A stretch of DNA of 15,903 nt from the NCBI GenBank assembly GCA_964610175.1, contig CAZSVE010000075.1:1-15903 (forward strand), given 5' to 3'. Source of the stretch: CAZSVE01 sp964610175 (lineage in GTDB: Bacteria > Pseudomonadota > Gammaproteobacteria > HK1). This document shows positions 7,708 through 14,026 of the stretch, one piece after another. The position numbers and the translations under genes are program-made. Under the pieces are notes generated by a model. It did not search any database, was not told where the DNA came from, and worked only from the letters and a program-made list of their open reading frames with translations. Numbering within the stretch: position 1 is the first letter of the stretch; each line of letters begins with the position of its first letter.

Positions 7708-8930
7708 TGATTATCAAGGGCATCAAGGCTTTTTTCGACCGGATAGAACCCGCCTTCTCCGAAGGGGGACGGTTCAACAGACTCCACCCAATCTACGAAG
7801 CATTCAGCACCTTCTTCTTCTCCCCGTCCGATGTAACCCAACACGCGCCTCATGTGCGGGATGGTATGGATATCAAACGGCTCATGGTCTATGTGTTGTT
7901 GGCTGCTCTGCCGTGCGCTTTTTGGGGAATGTACAATGTCGGCCTGCAGGCCAACGACGCCATGGCCGGGATGAGTATCGCGTCCGCGGAGGGTTGGCGC
8001 GGTTGGATAACCGACATCCTCGGCATCGGTTATTCGCCGGATAGTATTGGGGCTTGTCTCTGGCACGGATTCTTGTATTTCCTCCCGATTTACGTGGTCA
8101 CCATGGTGTTCGGTCTCGGTTGGGAAATGGCATTCGCCTCGATTCGGGGACACGAAGTAAACGAGGGCTTTCTGGCCACGGGCATCCTGTTCACCTTGAC
8201 ATTGCCGGCCACGGTTCCGCTTTGGCAGGTAGCCATCGGTATCAGCTTCGGCGTCGTCATCGGGAAAGAGGTCTTCGGTGGCACGGGCAAGAACTTTCTC
8301 AACCCGGCCCTGGTGGGGCGAGCCTTCCTCTTTTTTGCCTATCCGGGAGAGATGTCCGGGGACGCAGTCTGGACAGCGGTGGATGGTTTCAGCGGTGCAA
8401 CCCCCCTGAGTCTCGCCGCGAGCGGGGGTATCGAGGCAATCCAGGCAGCGGGCATTACCTGGGATCAGGCGTTCTTCGGGCAAATCCAGGGGTCCTTCGG
8501 AGAAACATCCACCCTGATGTGTCTGCTGGGTGCCGCATTCCTCCTCTCTACCCGAATCGCCTCCTATCGCATCATGATAGGCGTCCTCATCGGCATGGTC
8601 GCTACCGCCCTGGTATTCGACCTCATCGGCAGCGACACCAATCCCATGTTTTCCGTGCCCTGGTATTGGCATGCGGTCCTGGGGGGATATGCCTTCGGGC
8701 TCGTCTATATGGCCACCGATCCCGTATCGTCTTCCATGACCAACGCCGGCAGATGGACCTACGGCATCCTCATCGGTTTCATGGTCATTCTGATCAGGGT
8801 CATCAATCCGGGCTTCCCGGAAGGGATGATGTTGGCAATCTTGTTCGCCAATGTATTCGCCCCCGTCATCGACCATTTCGTGGTGCAGACCAATATCAAG
8901 AGGAGAATTGCGCGGACGGCGGTTTCGTAA
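7707..8930 (+). CDS. nqrB: NqrB, membrane subunit B of Na+-NQR (covalent FMN, quinone site)
   Basis: NqrB is the large integral membrane subunit. It carries a covalent FMN on a threonine and, in Vibrio, riboflavin and a quinone/inhibitor site. The 407 residues include FFFSPSDVTQHAPHVRDGMDIKRLM before the first membrane helix, several hydrophobic helices, and VDGFSGATPLS, where the threonine of SGAT (residue ~232) is the expected FMN site. GTGKNFLNPALVGRAFLFF is another strongly conserved stretch. The ATG at 7707 overlaps the nqrA stop; a TTG one codon earlier is less likely. nqrC normally follows at once, but here the next conserved gene is about 2.4 kb away. Confidence 0.95.
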   Translation: MIIKGIKAFFDRIEPAFSEGGRFNRLHPIYEAFSTFFFSPSDVTQHAPHVRDGMDIKRLMVYVLLAALPCAFWGMYNVGLQANDAMAGMSIASAEGWRGWITDILGIGYSPDSIGACLWHGFLYFLPIYVVTMVFGLGWEMAFASIRGHEVNEGFLATGILFTLTLPATVPLWQVAIGISFGVVIGKEVFGGTGKNFLNPALVGRAFLFFAYPGEMSGDAVWTAVDGFSGATPLSLAASGGIEAIQAAGITWDQAFFGQIQGSFGETSTLMCLLGAAFLLSTRIASYRIMIGVLIGMVATALVFDLIGSDTNPMFSVPWYWHAVLGGYAFGLVYMATDPVSSSMTNAGRWTYGILIGFMVILIRVINPGFPEGMMLAILFANVFAPVIDHFVVQTNIKRRIARTAVS

Positions 8931-9088
8931 CCCCTCGACCACAAGGCTCGACAGAGATGTTGCTTCACAAGGCCACAAGTGGTACCCAATTACAGGTGGG
9001 TTCACGGAAGGGAAAATCCGCGACAAGGCGAAAGCGCATCGGTACTTCCATTGCCAGGGTTCACCAGAGTCAGGAGCGATCGAAAAAA

Positions 9089-9451
9089 ATGGGCGCGGTT
9101 CACGTCACCACCACGATTCGCAACCCCGCCGACCCGGAAAGGTTCTGGGAAGGGTTATTCCTGGTCGATACCGGCGCCACCGATTGCATGGTGCCGCGCT
9201 GTCATCTTGAAGAAATAGGGCTCGTACCCAAAGGCCAGCGTATCTATGAACTCGCCGACGGTTCTCCGTTCAAGGTGGATATTACCACCGGAGACATCGA
9301 ATTCATGGGCGACTTGACGGCGGGAACCATCCTCTTCGGCGATGACGATATCGAGCCCATCCTTGGCGTGACCGCGCTCGAATCCGTAGGCATCGAGGTC
9401 GATCCCCGCAACCAGCGATTGAAAAGATTGCCGGCGGTCCGATTGAAATAG
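9089..9451 (+). CDS. Retropepsin-like (clan AA) aspartic protease, copy A1
   Basis: This 120-residue protein carries the aspartic protease signature FLVDTGATDCMVP, with the catalytic Asp at residue 27. Later it has ELADGSPFKVDITTGDIEFMG and the hydrophobic-Gly motif EPILGVTALESVGIEVD. One such domain is half of a pepsin, so it should work as a homodimer. The start at 9089 was chosen because it gives the same MGA... N-terminus and 120-residue length as the two following copies; AGGAG lies 12 bases upstream, slightly far. There is no signal peptide, so it is probably cytoplasmic. It is the first gene of the block between nqrB and nqrC. By my count it differs from copy A2 at about 25 of 120 residues, and the last 34 residues are identical. 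Substrates are unknown. Confidence 0.85.
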   Translation: MGAVHVTTTIRNPADPERFWEGLFLVDTGATDCMVPRCHLEEIGLVPKGQRIYELADGSPFKVDITTGDIEFMGDLTAGTILFGDDDIEPILGVTALESVGIEVDPRNQRLKRLPAVRLK

Positions 9452-9500
9452 TCGTAAAGCTGGAAATTTCGTCTCGACCGGAGAAAGGGCGCTATCGAAA

Positions 9501-9863
9501 ATGGGCACAACCTATGTAACAACCCAGGTATTCGATCTCGCTAGAACAAATAGGCCATATGAAGCCCAATTCCTGGTCGACACGGGTTCCATTGATTGCA
9601 TGGCCCCGGGAGAGGAACTCGAAAGGATCGGTATCCAAAAAGAAAGAAACTCCATCCATGAACTTGCCAATGGAGAAACCGTCGCATACGAAATAGGATT
9701 TGTCCGAATTACCTTCCAGGGGCAGGAAACGGTTACGCAAATCATCTTCGGTCCCGAGGGGATCGAACCCATTCTGGGGGTCGTCGCGCTGGAAAATCTC
9801 GGGTTTACCGTCGACCCTGGGACCAACCAGTTGGAAAAAGTAGCCGCGAGACCACTCAAATAA
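9501..9863 (+). CDS. Retropepsin-like aspartic protease, copy B1
   Basis: This is a 120-residue paralogue with the catalytic motif FLVDTGSIDCMAPG (Asp 27; Ser replaces Ala after DTG, a common alternative), ELANGETVAYEIG in the flap region, and EPILGVVALENLGFTVDPG near the end. It is clearly more diverged from A1 and A2 than they are from each other, so it is a second lineage (start MGTTYVTTQVFDLA rather than MGAxxVxTTIRNPAD). AAGGG lies 11 bases upstream of the ATG. The gene follows A1 by 49 bp. The start of a B-type gene recurs after A2 at 10311, showing that the A+B pair was duplicated together. Confidence 0.83.
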   Translation: MGTTYVTTQVFDLARTNRPYEAQFLVDTGSIDCMAPGEELERIGIQKERNSIHELANGETVAYEIGFVRITFQGQETVTQIIFGPEGIEPILGVVALENLGFTVDPGTNQLEKVAARPLK

Positions 9864-9898
9864 AAATTCTTTATCCGAAACAAAATCGTGCTGAAATT

Positions 9899-10261
9899 AT
9901 GGGCGCCATCCAAGTAAATACCACTATCCGCAATCCCGCCGACCCGAAAAGGTCGTGGGAAGGATCGTTCCTAGTCGATACGGGCGCCACTGACTGCATG
10001 GTGCCACGCTGTCATCTGGAGTCAATCGGCTTGACTCCCAAAGGCCATCGTACCTATGAACTGGCTGATGGTTCCAAGATAAACATGGATATCACCGGTG
10101 CATACATGGAATTCATGGGCGAGTTTGTAGCGGGCACCATTATCTTCGGCGAAGACAATGCCGAACCCATTCTCGGCGTGACCGCGTTGGAATCCGTAGG
10201 GATCGAGGTCGATCCCCGTAACCAGCGATTGAAAAGACTGCCGGCGGTCCGATTGAAATAG
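9899..10261 (+). CDS. Retropepsin-like aspartic protease, copy A2
   Basis: A 120-residue close paralogue of A1 (about 79% identical by hand count) with an intact FLVDTGATDCMVP, Asp 27, and the same C-terminal 34 residues. Differences cluster in residues 60-90, the expected flap and substrate-contact region: SKINMDITGAYMEFMG replaces SPFKVDITTGDIEFMG. No good ribosome-binding site is visible before the ATG, so expression may depend on reinitiation. The 35-bp gap after B1 is AT-rich. After its stop, the sequence matches that after A1 for about 90 bp. Confidence 0.83.
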   Translation: MGAIQVNTTIRNPADPKRSWEGSFLVDTGATDCMVPRCHLESIGLTPKGHRTYELADGSKINMDITGAYMEFMGEFVAGTIIFGEDNAEPILGVTALESVGIEVDPRNQRLKRLPAVRLK

Positions 10262-10310
10262 CCCCAAAGCTGGAAATTTCGTCTCGACCGGAGAAAGAGC
10301 GCTATCGGAA

Positions 10311-10366
10311 ATGGGCGCAACCCATGTAACAATCCGGGTATTCGATCTCGGTCAGGTTAGCGAAGC
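10311..10366 (+). pseudogene. 5' fragment of a fourth protease gene (copy B2)
   Basis: The ATG at 10311 opens a reading frame beginning MGATHVTIRVFDLG, matching the start of B1 at 9501 (MGTTYVTTQVFDLA). The leader before it (10262-10310) matches 9452-9500 almost base for base. Similarity stops after about 14 codons, exactly where a palindromic repeat begins (10351). The frame then reads on into the repeat and stops within a few codons. No catalytic DTG motif is present. Confidence 0.75.
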
Positions 10367-10376
10367 GTAACCCGAC
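10351..10376. repeat. REP-like palindrome related to the GGGTTACGCTTCGCTAACCC family
   Basis: The inverted repeat GGTTAGCGAAGCGTAACC, with GTC and GAC at its outer ends, is one of the widespread bacterial interspersed palindromes. The arms pair almost perfectly. It terminates the homology of the B2 protease fragment, so it probably marks the breakpoint of an insertion or deletion. Its TAGCGAAGC core resembles the other palindromes in this window. Confidence 0.75.
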
Positions 10377-10418
10377 AACGCAATCGAATCGATACAACAT
10401 TGGGAAAAGAACAACAAA

Positions 10419-11102
10419 ATGAATATCAAAAAATACATAGGTTTTGGTCTGGTCGCTATCGGCTCTTTACTGGCGACATCCGGTTTCGCTGCGCCAATGA
10501 TCCATCTCGAAAACGCCCAACTCATTGCAACCGGAGATAAAATCCAGGTATTCCGTGTGCCGACGGTCGATGTTGACAAGAAAGTAAAGTATCACGACCT
10601 TACCATTGAATTGGGCGTTTTAGATGATGGAGCGATAGATGTGTCCGCTGCGGATATCAAGACGGCGGTTTCTCCGAATTTTGCGTCTAATAAATTTATT
10701 TCTGGGAGCTATACTGACCTTAGTAAGAAGGTCGCTTGTACAGTTTCGGCGGTAGCACTCCCAGGTGGACGTGCGGGAGGTTCGCTTTCATGTAAGGACA
10801 AGAGAGGTTGGATTTTCCAAGCAAATTGGGTAGGCGGGCCCGTCTCTGGACATCCAATCGAGCCGGATTTAAAGGCGGCGGGTATCGATAAGCTTGGATC
10901 GACTAGTGATTACTCATGGGGGAAAATTGGCCATATTGATGCTCATCATCCTTCGTGGAGTTGTAGGCAAAACGATATTATCAGAGTTATGCAAGTCGGC
11001 AATACAGTGGCCGTAGCGGGTTATAGAGGTGGCAATAAACAGGTGTGTGGTTTCAACGTAGTAAAAAAGGAACATTCGCGCAAGGAAGACGCTGAACCAT
11101 AA
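10419..11102 (+). CDS. Exported protein of unknown function with four cysteines
   Basis: I do not recognise this 227-residue protein. A clear Sec signal peptide is visible: MNIKK, then the hydrophobic IGFGLVAIGSLLATSGFAA, with probable cleavage after FAA. The mature part has four cysteines (VACTVS, LSCKDK, WSCRQN, QVCGF), which suggests two disulfide bonds in the periplasm or outside the cell. Between the first two is a Gly-rich stretch (LPGGRAGGSLS). There is no transmembrane segment after the signal. Codon use is noticeably more AT-rich than in the surrounding nqr genes, consistent with separate acquisition. It is the last gene of the block between nqrB and nqrC and is followed directly by a perfect 14-bp hairpin. 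The start has only a weak purine-rich leader (GGGAAAAG). Confidence 0.75.
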   Translation: MNIKKYIGFGLVAIGSLLATSGFAAPMIHLENAQLIATGDKIQVFRVPTVDVDKKVKYHDLTIELGVLDDGAIDVSAADIKTAVSPNFASNKFISGSYTDLSKKVACTVSAVALPGGRAGGSLSCKDKRGWIFQANWVGGPVSGHPIEPDLKAAGIDKLGSTSDYSWGKIGHIDAHHPSWSCRQNDIIRVMQVGNTVAVAGYRGGNKQVCGFNVVKKEHSRKEDAEP

Positions 11103-11108
11103 TTTCTA

Positions 11109-11141
11109 CGTAGTCGGAAAAATAGGATTTTTCCGACTACG
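11109..11141 (+). terminator. Perfect 14-bp hairpin, terminator-like, after the exported protein gene
   Basis: CGTAGTCGGAAAAA (11109-11122) pairs with TTTTTCCGACTACG (11128-11141) across the five-base loop TAGGA. The hairpin lies 6 bp after the stop codon. It is not followed by a long T-run, so it may act as a weak or Rho-assisted terminator, or as a 3'-end stabiliser. If it terminates transcription, nqrC-E would need their own promoter in the 160 bp after it. Confidence 0.6.
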
Positions 11142-11283
11142 CCAATAAATAAATGACATATTCTACGAACGCGCGGTATTTGTATGGATTTTTATCTAAA
11201 CTTCAGGAAGGTGAAAAAGGATTAATGATAAAAGTTCTCAAATAGAATAAGGATCCTTCCTTTGCATCATAAAGAAAAACCAT

Positions 11284-11306
11284 ATAATTTTGCGGAGCAA
11301 AATTAT
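11284..11306 (+). promoter_or_regulatory. Perfect inverted repeat covering the nqrC ribosome-binding site and start codon
   Basis: ATAATTTTGC (11284-11293) and GCAAAATTAT (11297-11306) are exact reverse complements separated by GGA. The Shine-Dalgarno GGAG (11294-11297) sits in the loop and its edge, and the first two bases of the ATG at 11305 are inside the stem. In mRNA this would be a 10-bp, mostly A-U hairpin that could hide the start codon. Translational control, possibly temperature- or coupling-dependent, is an inference. Confidence 0.55.
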
Positions 11307-12177
11307 GTCCAATCAAAAAGAACAATCGAATAACACCACCCAAACCGATGCCCAGCGACCCTCCGGGCTACTGGCCAAATTACGGGCCATGCCCAACGAA
11401 AGTGGCGCCAAGATGTTGATCGTCACCATTTCCCTTTGCTTCGTATGCGCCATCATCGTCTCCAGCACTGCGATCAAGCTTCGCCCCCTCCAAGAAGCCA
11501 ACAAGGCCCTGGAAAAAAACCGGGTCATCCTGGAGGCGGCAGGGCTCCTCGAGGATGAAAACACCGATGATATCCAGGCCCTCTTCGATCGACTCGTGGA
11601 AGTGCGCATCGTCGATCTCGACAGCGGCGACTATGTGGATACCTCCGACGATCCCAAGGCACCCGATCCCAAGACTTACGACCAACGCAAGGCCGCCAAG
11701 GACCCCACTCGAAATTATCCCATCCCCAAGAAGCGCGACGTCGCCAGGATAAAGCAACGCGCGCGGGAGGCAAACGTCTATCTGGTGCGGCGACAAGGCA
11801 GGTTACAAAACCTTATCCTGCCCGTACACGGGTATGGTCTATGGTCCACCATGTATGGTTTCCTCGCCTTCGATGCCGATATCAACACCATCACGGGACT
11901 CAGCTTCTACGAACACGCCGAAACCCCCGGGCTCGGCGGTGAAATCGACAATCCCAAGTGGCGCACCCGCTGGGTCGGCAAGCTCGCCCATGATAAGCAG
12001 GGTTCACCCAGGCTCGAGGTCATCAAAGGGCGCGTCGACCCCAGTCGCAGTGGAGCCATTCATCGGGTGGATGGCATCAGCGGTGCCACCCTTACCTCGA
12101 AAGGGGTCAATAATATGATGCGCTACTGGCTCGGCGAAAATGGATTTGGGCCGTATTTGGCGAAAGTGCGAACGTAG
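11305..12177 (+). CDS. nqrC: NqrC, subunit C of Na+-NQR (covalent FMN)
   Basis: NqrC is anchored by one N-terminal helix, with a periplasmic FMN-binding domain that relays electrons in Na+-NQR. The 290 residues show a membrane segment (KMLIVTISLCFVCAIIVSST, ~36-55), the conserved FYEHAETPGLGGEI (~211-224), and VDGISGATLTSKGV near the end, with Thr 262 the expected phosphoester-FMN site. Attachment requires the ApbE flavin transferase, which is not in this window. ATG at 11305 was preferred over the in-frame TTG at 11290 because GGAG lies seven bases before it. It is separated from nqrB by the protease block and from nqrD by a second block. Confidence 0.94.
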   Translation: MSNQKEQSNNTTQTDAQRPSGLLAKLRAMPNESGAKMLIVTISLCFVCAIIVSSTAIKLRPLQEANKALEKNRVILEAAGLLEDENTDDIQALFDRLVEVRIVDLDSGDYVDTSDDPKAPDPKTYDQRKAAKDPTRNYPIPKKRDVARIKQRAREANVYLVRRQGRLQNLILPVHGYGLWSTMYGFLAFDADINTITGLSFYEHAETPGLGGEIDNPKWRTRWVGKLAHDKQGSPRLEVIKGRVDPSRSGAIHRVDGISGATLTSKGVNNMMRYWLGENGFGPYLAKVRT

Positions 12178-12186
12178 GAAGGTTAT

Positions 12187-12621
12187 ATGCTTCATAGGAA
12201 GAATACGGGAGATGCTCGACGTCAATGGCCGGGATAGTTGGACTTTGTTCGATACCGGCGCGGGGAACACCTATGTCCTTCCCGCTGTCGCCTCCGTTCT
12301 GACCGTGCACAAGGCTCGTCATCCATACCCGCGCGGGCGCTTGGCGGCGGCGTCAAGGTGGCAACCGAAATAGCTATCCTGGAAGCCGAACTGAAAGGAT
12401 GCCCCATATCTACTTACGCGATGGTGTTGGATAATATTGGTTTGGATGAGGAGGGAAAGGAAATCGAGATCCTCTTCGGCGCATTGGCGATGCAGCAGTG
12501 GGGCATTGGGCTAAGGTATCGGAAAGACACTAAAGCAGGAAAAACCAACGCGCCTGCAAAGGCCAAACCCCTTTCAGTCTTGGCACGAAGCGCTAACATG
12601 TTCTGCGGTGAGATGCGCTAA
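12187..12621 (+). pseudogene. Retropepsin-like aspartic protease, frameshifted, with a repeat-derived C-terminus
   Basis: One frame (from ~12190) gives FIGRIREMLDVNG, then SWTLFDTGAGNTYVLPAVAS, including the catalytic DTGA. The frame then shifts near 12335-12337, and the next frame gives ALGGGVKVATEIAILEAEL, VLDNIGLDEEGKEIE and ILFGALAMQQWGIGL, the typical second half of this protease type. One missing base (or two extra) explains the switch. The best ribosome-binding site, AGGAAGG at 12177-12183, points to the ATG at 12187, which lies in a third frame, so an extra C at about 12190 is a possible second lesion. The last ~36 residues are encoded by the dispersed repeat (12511-12606), not by protease sequence. 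It belongs to a different subfamily from the three copies upstream of nqrC. Confidence 0.72.
12511..12606 (+). repeat. Dispersed ~95-bp repeat, copy 3 (inside a coding frame)
   Basis: It begins CTAAGGTATCGGAAAGAC and ends CTTGGCACGAAGCGCTAACATGTTC, matching the intergenic copies at 5801-5894 and 5971-6062. Here it is read as the C-terminal end of the protease remnant (RYRKDTK... to LARSANMFCG). Confidence 0.8.
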
Positions 12622-12623
12622 GA

Positions 12624-12818
12624 ATGCCACGTAAAATAAGGCAGTTGGTGTGTGATCTGGAAAAGGCGGGTTTTATCGGTCGTGGCGGAAAGGGAAGCCA
12701 CAGGAATTTTGAACATCCCAAAGGCCAGCGGATTACCATTTCCGGGCAACCGGGCGGCGACGCAAAACCCTATCAGGAACGTGAAGTAAGAATCAAGATC
12801 GCGGAATCGGAACAATGA
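12624..12818 (+). CDS. hicA: HicA-family mRNA interferase toxin
   Basis: This 64-residue protein has the HicA double-stranded-RNA-binding-like fold. It starts RKIRQLVCDLEKAGF, followed by GGKGSHRNFEHPKGQRITI, in which His 26 of the GSH motif is the catalytic residue used to cleave mRNA, and ends in a short basic helix. The length is normal for the family. It follows the protease remnant by two bases, so it is probably expressed from the nqr transcript. Its TGA overlaps the hicB ATG (ATGA), the usual toxin-first order of hicAB. No frameshift or loss of the key residue is visible. Confidence 0.9.
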   Translation: MPRKIRQLVCDLEKAGFIGRGGKGSHRNFEHPKGQRITISGQPGGDAKPYQEREVRIKIAESEQ

Positions 12819-13054
12819 AAGAAAGCGCTCGTTATCTGAAGCTCGTCCAATGGTCGGAAGAAGATGAATGTTACGTAGGACAGTGTCCCGGAATCATTGG
12901 ACCGTGTTGTCATGGTGATAATGAACCGGCGGTTTACTCCCAGCTTTGCGGGATAGTCGATGAATGGCTCGATGTTATGAAGCAAGATGATAAGCCCTTG
13001 CCGTCTCCGACCATTGGCGGACTTCGATCGAGAAGGATATTGGAAGTTGCCTGA
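12815..13054 (+). CDS. hicB: HicB-family antitoxin
   Basis: This 79-residue protein matches the RNase H-like fold of HicB: YLKLVQWSEEDECYVGQCPGIIGPCCHGDNEPAVYSQL, then VDEWLDVMKQDDKPLPSPT. The central motif normally reads 'vpdlpGc.s.Gdt..eA', represented here by GQCPGII...CCHGDNEPA. It should bind and inhibit the HicA encoded just before it. No C-terminal HTH or ribbon-helix-helix DNA-binding domain is visible. After PSPTIGG the tail (LRSRRILEVA) is unremarkable. The next frame reads ADFDREGYWKLPD, so a small frameshift at about 13019 is possible but unproven. Confidence 0.85.
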   Translation: MKESARYLKLVQWSEEDECYVGQCPGIIGPCCHGDNEPAVYSQLCGIVDEWLDVMKQDDKPLPSPTIGGLRSRRILEVA

Positions 13055-13091
13055 CCGATGCTCTACGAAGGAAAATTACTGGAGAAAAAAG

Positions 13092-13330
13092 ATGTATGAC
13101 CCTGGATTTTTTACTCTTCTACCCCTGATACTTTTTACATACCAGTCGCAATCGTCTCCTACCTTCTCGCAAAAGAGAAGGGACGAAATACTGTAAAATG
13201 GACGATACTTGGGTGCATTCCGTTTCTTAACATGATCTGCATTTGGTTCTTTGTCGGTGCTGCTAACAAGAATCATGAAGAGAAACTGGACACCATACTC
13301 AGAAAATTACAGGATAAACCAGTCGATTAG
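13092..13330 (+). pseudogene. Small membrane protein gene with an apparent frameshift in a T-run
   Basis: From ATG 13092 (GGAG seven bases upstream) the frame reads MYDPGFFTLLPLILF and then leaves coding sense at the five-T run 13132-13136. Adding one T would continue it as YIPVAIVSYLLAKEKGRNT, then ILGCIPFLNMICIWFFVGAA and a charged end NKNHEEKLDTILRKL, stopping at TAG 13328-13330. The restored product would be about 79 residues with two membrane helices and a short cytoplasmic coiled tail. Small proteins of this layout are common in bacteria, but I cannot name a function. It may be a real one-base deletion or a sequencing slip in the homopolymer. It is the last gene before nqrD. Confidence 0.65.
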
Positions 13331-13363
13331 GATATCTGTCTTCCCATAATTGAGGAAAAAACG

Positions 13364-14026
13364 ATGGAAGGCTCTAAATTCAAACAAGTCCTCTACGACC
13401 CCGTCTTCGACAACAACCCCATCACCCTGCAGATACTCGGGATCTGTTCCGCCCTCGCGGTCACCACCCGCATGGATACGGCGCTTACCATGTGTGTGGC
13501 GGTATTGGCCGTCCTGGTGCTCTCCAACGCATCCATCAGCCTCATCCGAAACCACATTCCCACCAACGTGCGCATCATCATCCATATGACCATCATCGCT
13601 TCCCTGGTCATCGTCGTCGATGAAGTCCTCAAGGCCTACGCCTACGACATCAGCAAGCGCATGTCCGTCTTCGTCGGGCTCATCATCACCAACTGTATCG
13701 TGCTCGGCAGGGCCGAGGCCTTCGCCATGAAGTACGGGGTGGGCATGAGTATTCTCGATGCAATAGGAAACACCTTGGGATATAGCGTAATCCTCATCGT
13801 GGTCGCCTTTTTCCGGGAACTATTCGGCTCCGGGAGCCTCTTCGGCGTCACCATCCTTCCCCTCACCACCGACGGAGGATGGTACAAGGCAAACGGCCTC
13901 ATGCTCCTGGCCCCCAGCGCCTTCTTCATCATCGGGCTCTTCATTTGGGCCTTGCGGGCCTGGAAACCAGACCAGGTCGAAAAACCTGAATACGAAATCA
14001 AAGTACACCAGGTGGAGACAATATGA
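13364..14026 (+). CDS. nqrD: NqrD, membrane subunit D of Na+-NQR
   Basis: NqrD is a six-helix membrane subunit that, with NqrE, forms the cation channel and shares an intramembrane [2Fe-2S] cluster. The 220 residues begin FKQVLYDPVFDNNPITLQILGICSALAVT and contain FVGLIITNCIVLGRAEAFA. Cys 28 and Cys 111 match the cluster-binding positions, and the length is near the ~210 of Vibrio NqrD. GAGG lies eight bases before the ATG. The stop overlaps the nqrE start (ATGA), so the two are translationally coupled. The hydrophilic tail after the last helix is slightly longer than usual. Confidence 0.95.
   Translation: MEGSKFKQVLYDPVFDNNPITLQILGICSALAVTTRMDTALTMCVAVLAVLVLSNASISLIRNHIPTNVRIIIHMTIIASLVIVVDEVLKAYAYDISKRMSVFVGLIITNCIVLGRAEAFAMKYGVGMSILDAIGNTLGYSVILIVVAFFRELFGSGSLFGVTILPLTTDGGWYKANGLMLLAPSAFFIIGLFIWALRAWKPDQVEKPEYEIKVHQVETI

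Larger units (their letters stand above)
9089..10352 (+). repeat. Tandem segmental duplication of a protease gene pair (A1-B1 / A2-B2)
   Basis: Segment 9089-9545 (gene A1, 49-bp spacer, start of B1) is repeated at 9899-10352 (gene A2, 49-bp spacer, start of B2) in the same orientation. The best-preserved part runs from the last third of the A gene through the spacer, with only a few differences. The second unit is cut at the palindromic repeat at 10351-10376. Confidence 0.8.

Noticed and set aside
7632..9026. A 464-codon open frame on the minus strand over nqrB
   Set aside because: It lies opposite the clearly conserved nqrA/nqrB sequence. The product is rich in His, Gly, Asp and Glu with no domain signature, as expected of an antisense shadow of a high-G+C membrane protein gene.
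8054..9088. An upstream extension of the A1 protease frame, overlapping nqrB
   Set aside because: The extension is read out of frame through nqrB and is rich in Arg, Gly and His. The two paralogues start at the methionine equivalent to 9089.
9089..10376. A CRISPR-like or other short regular repeat array
   Set aside because: The repetition is of whole genes plus a 49-bp spacer, not short repeats with unique spacers. No CRISPR pattern is visible anywhere in the window.
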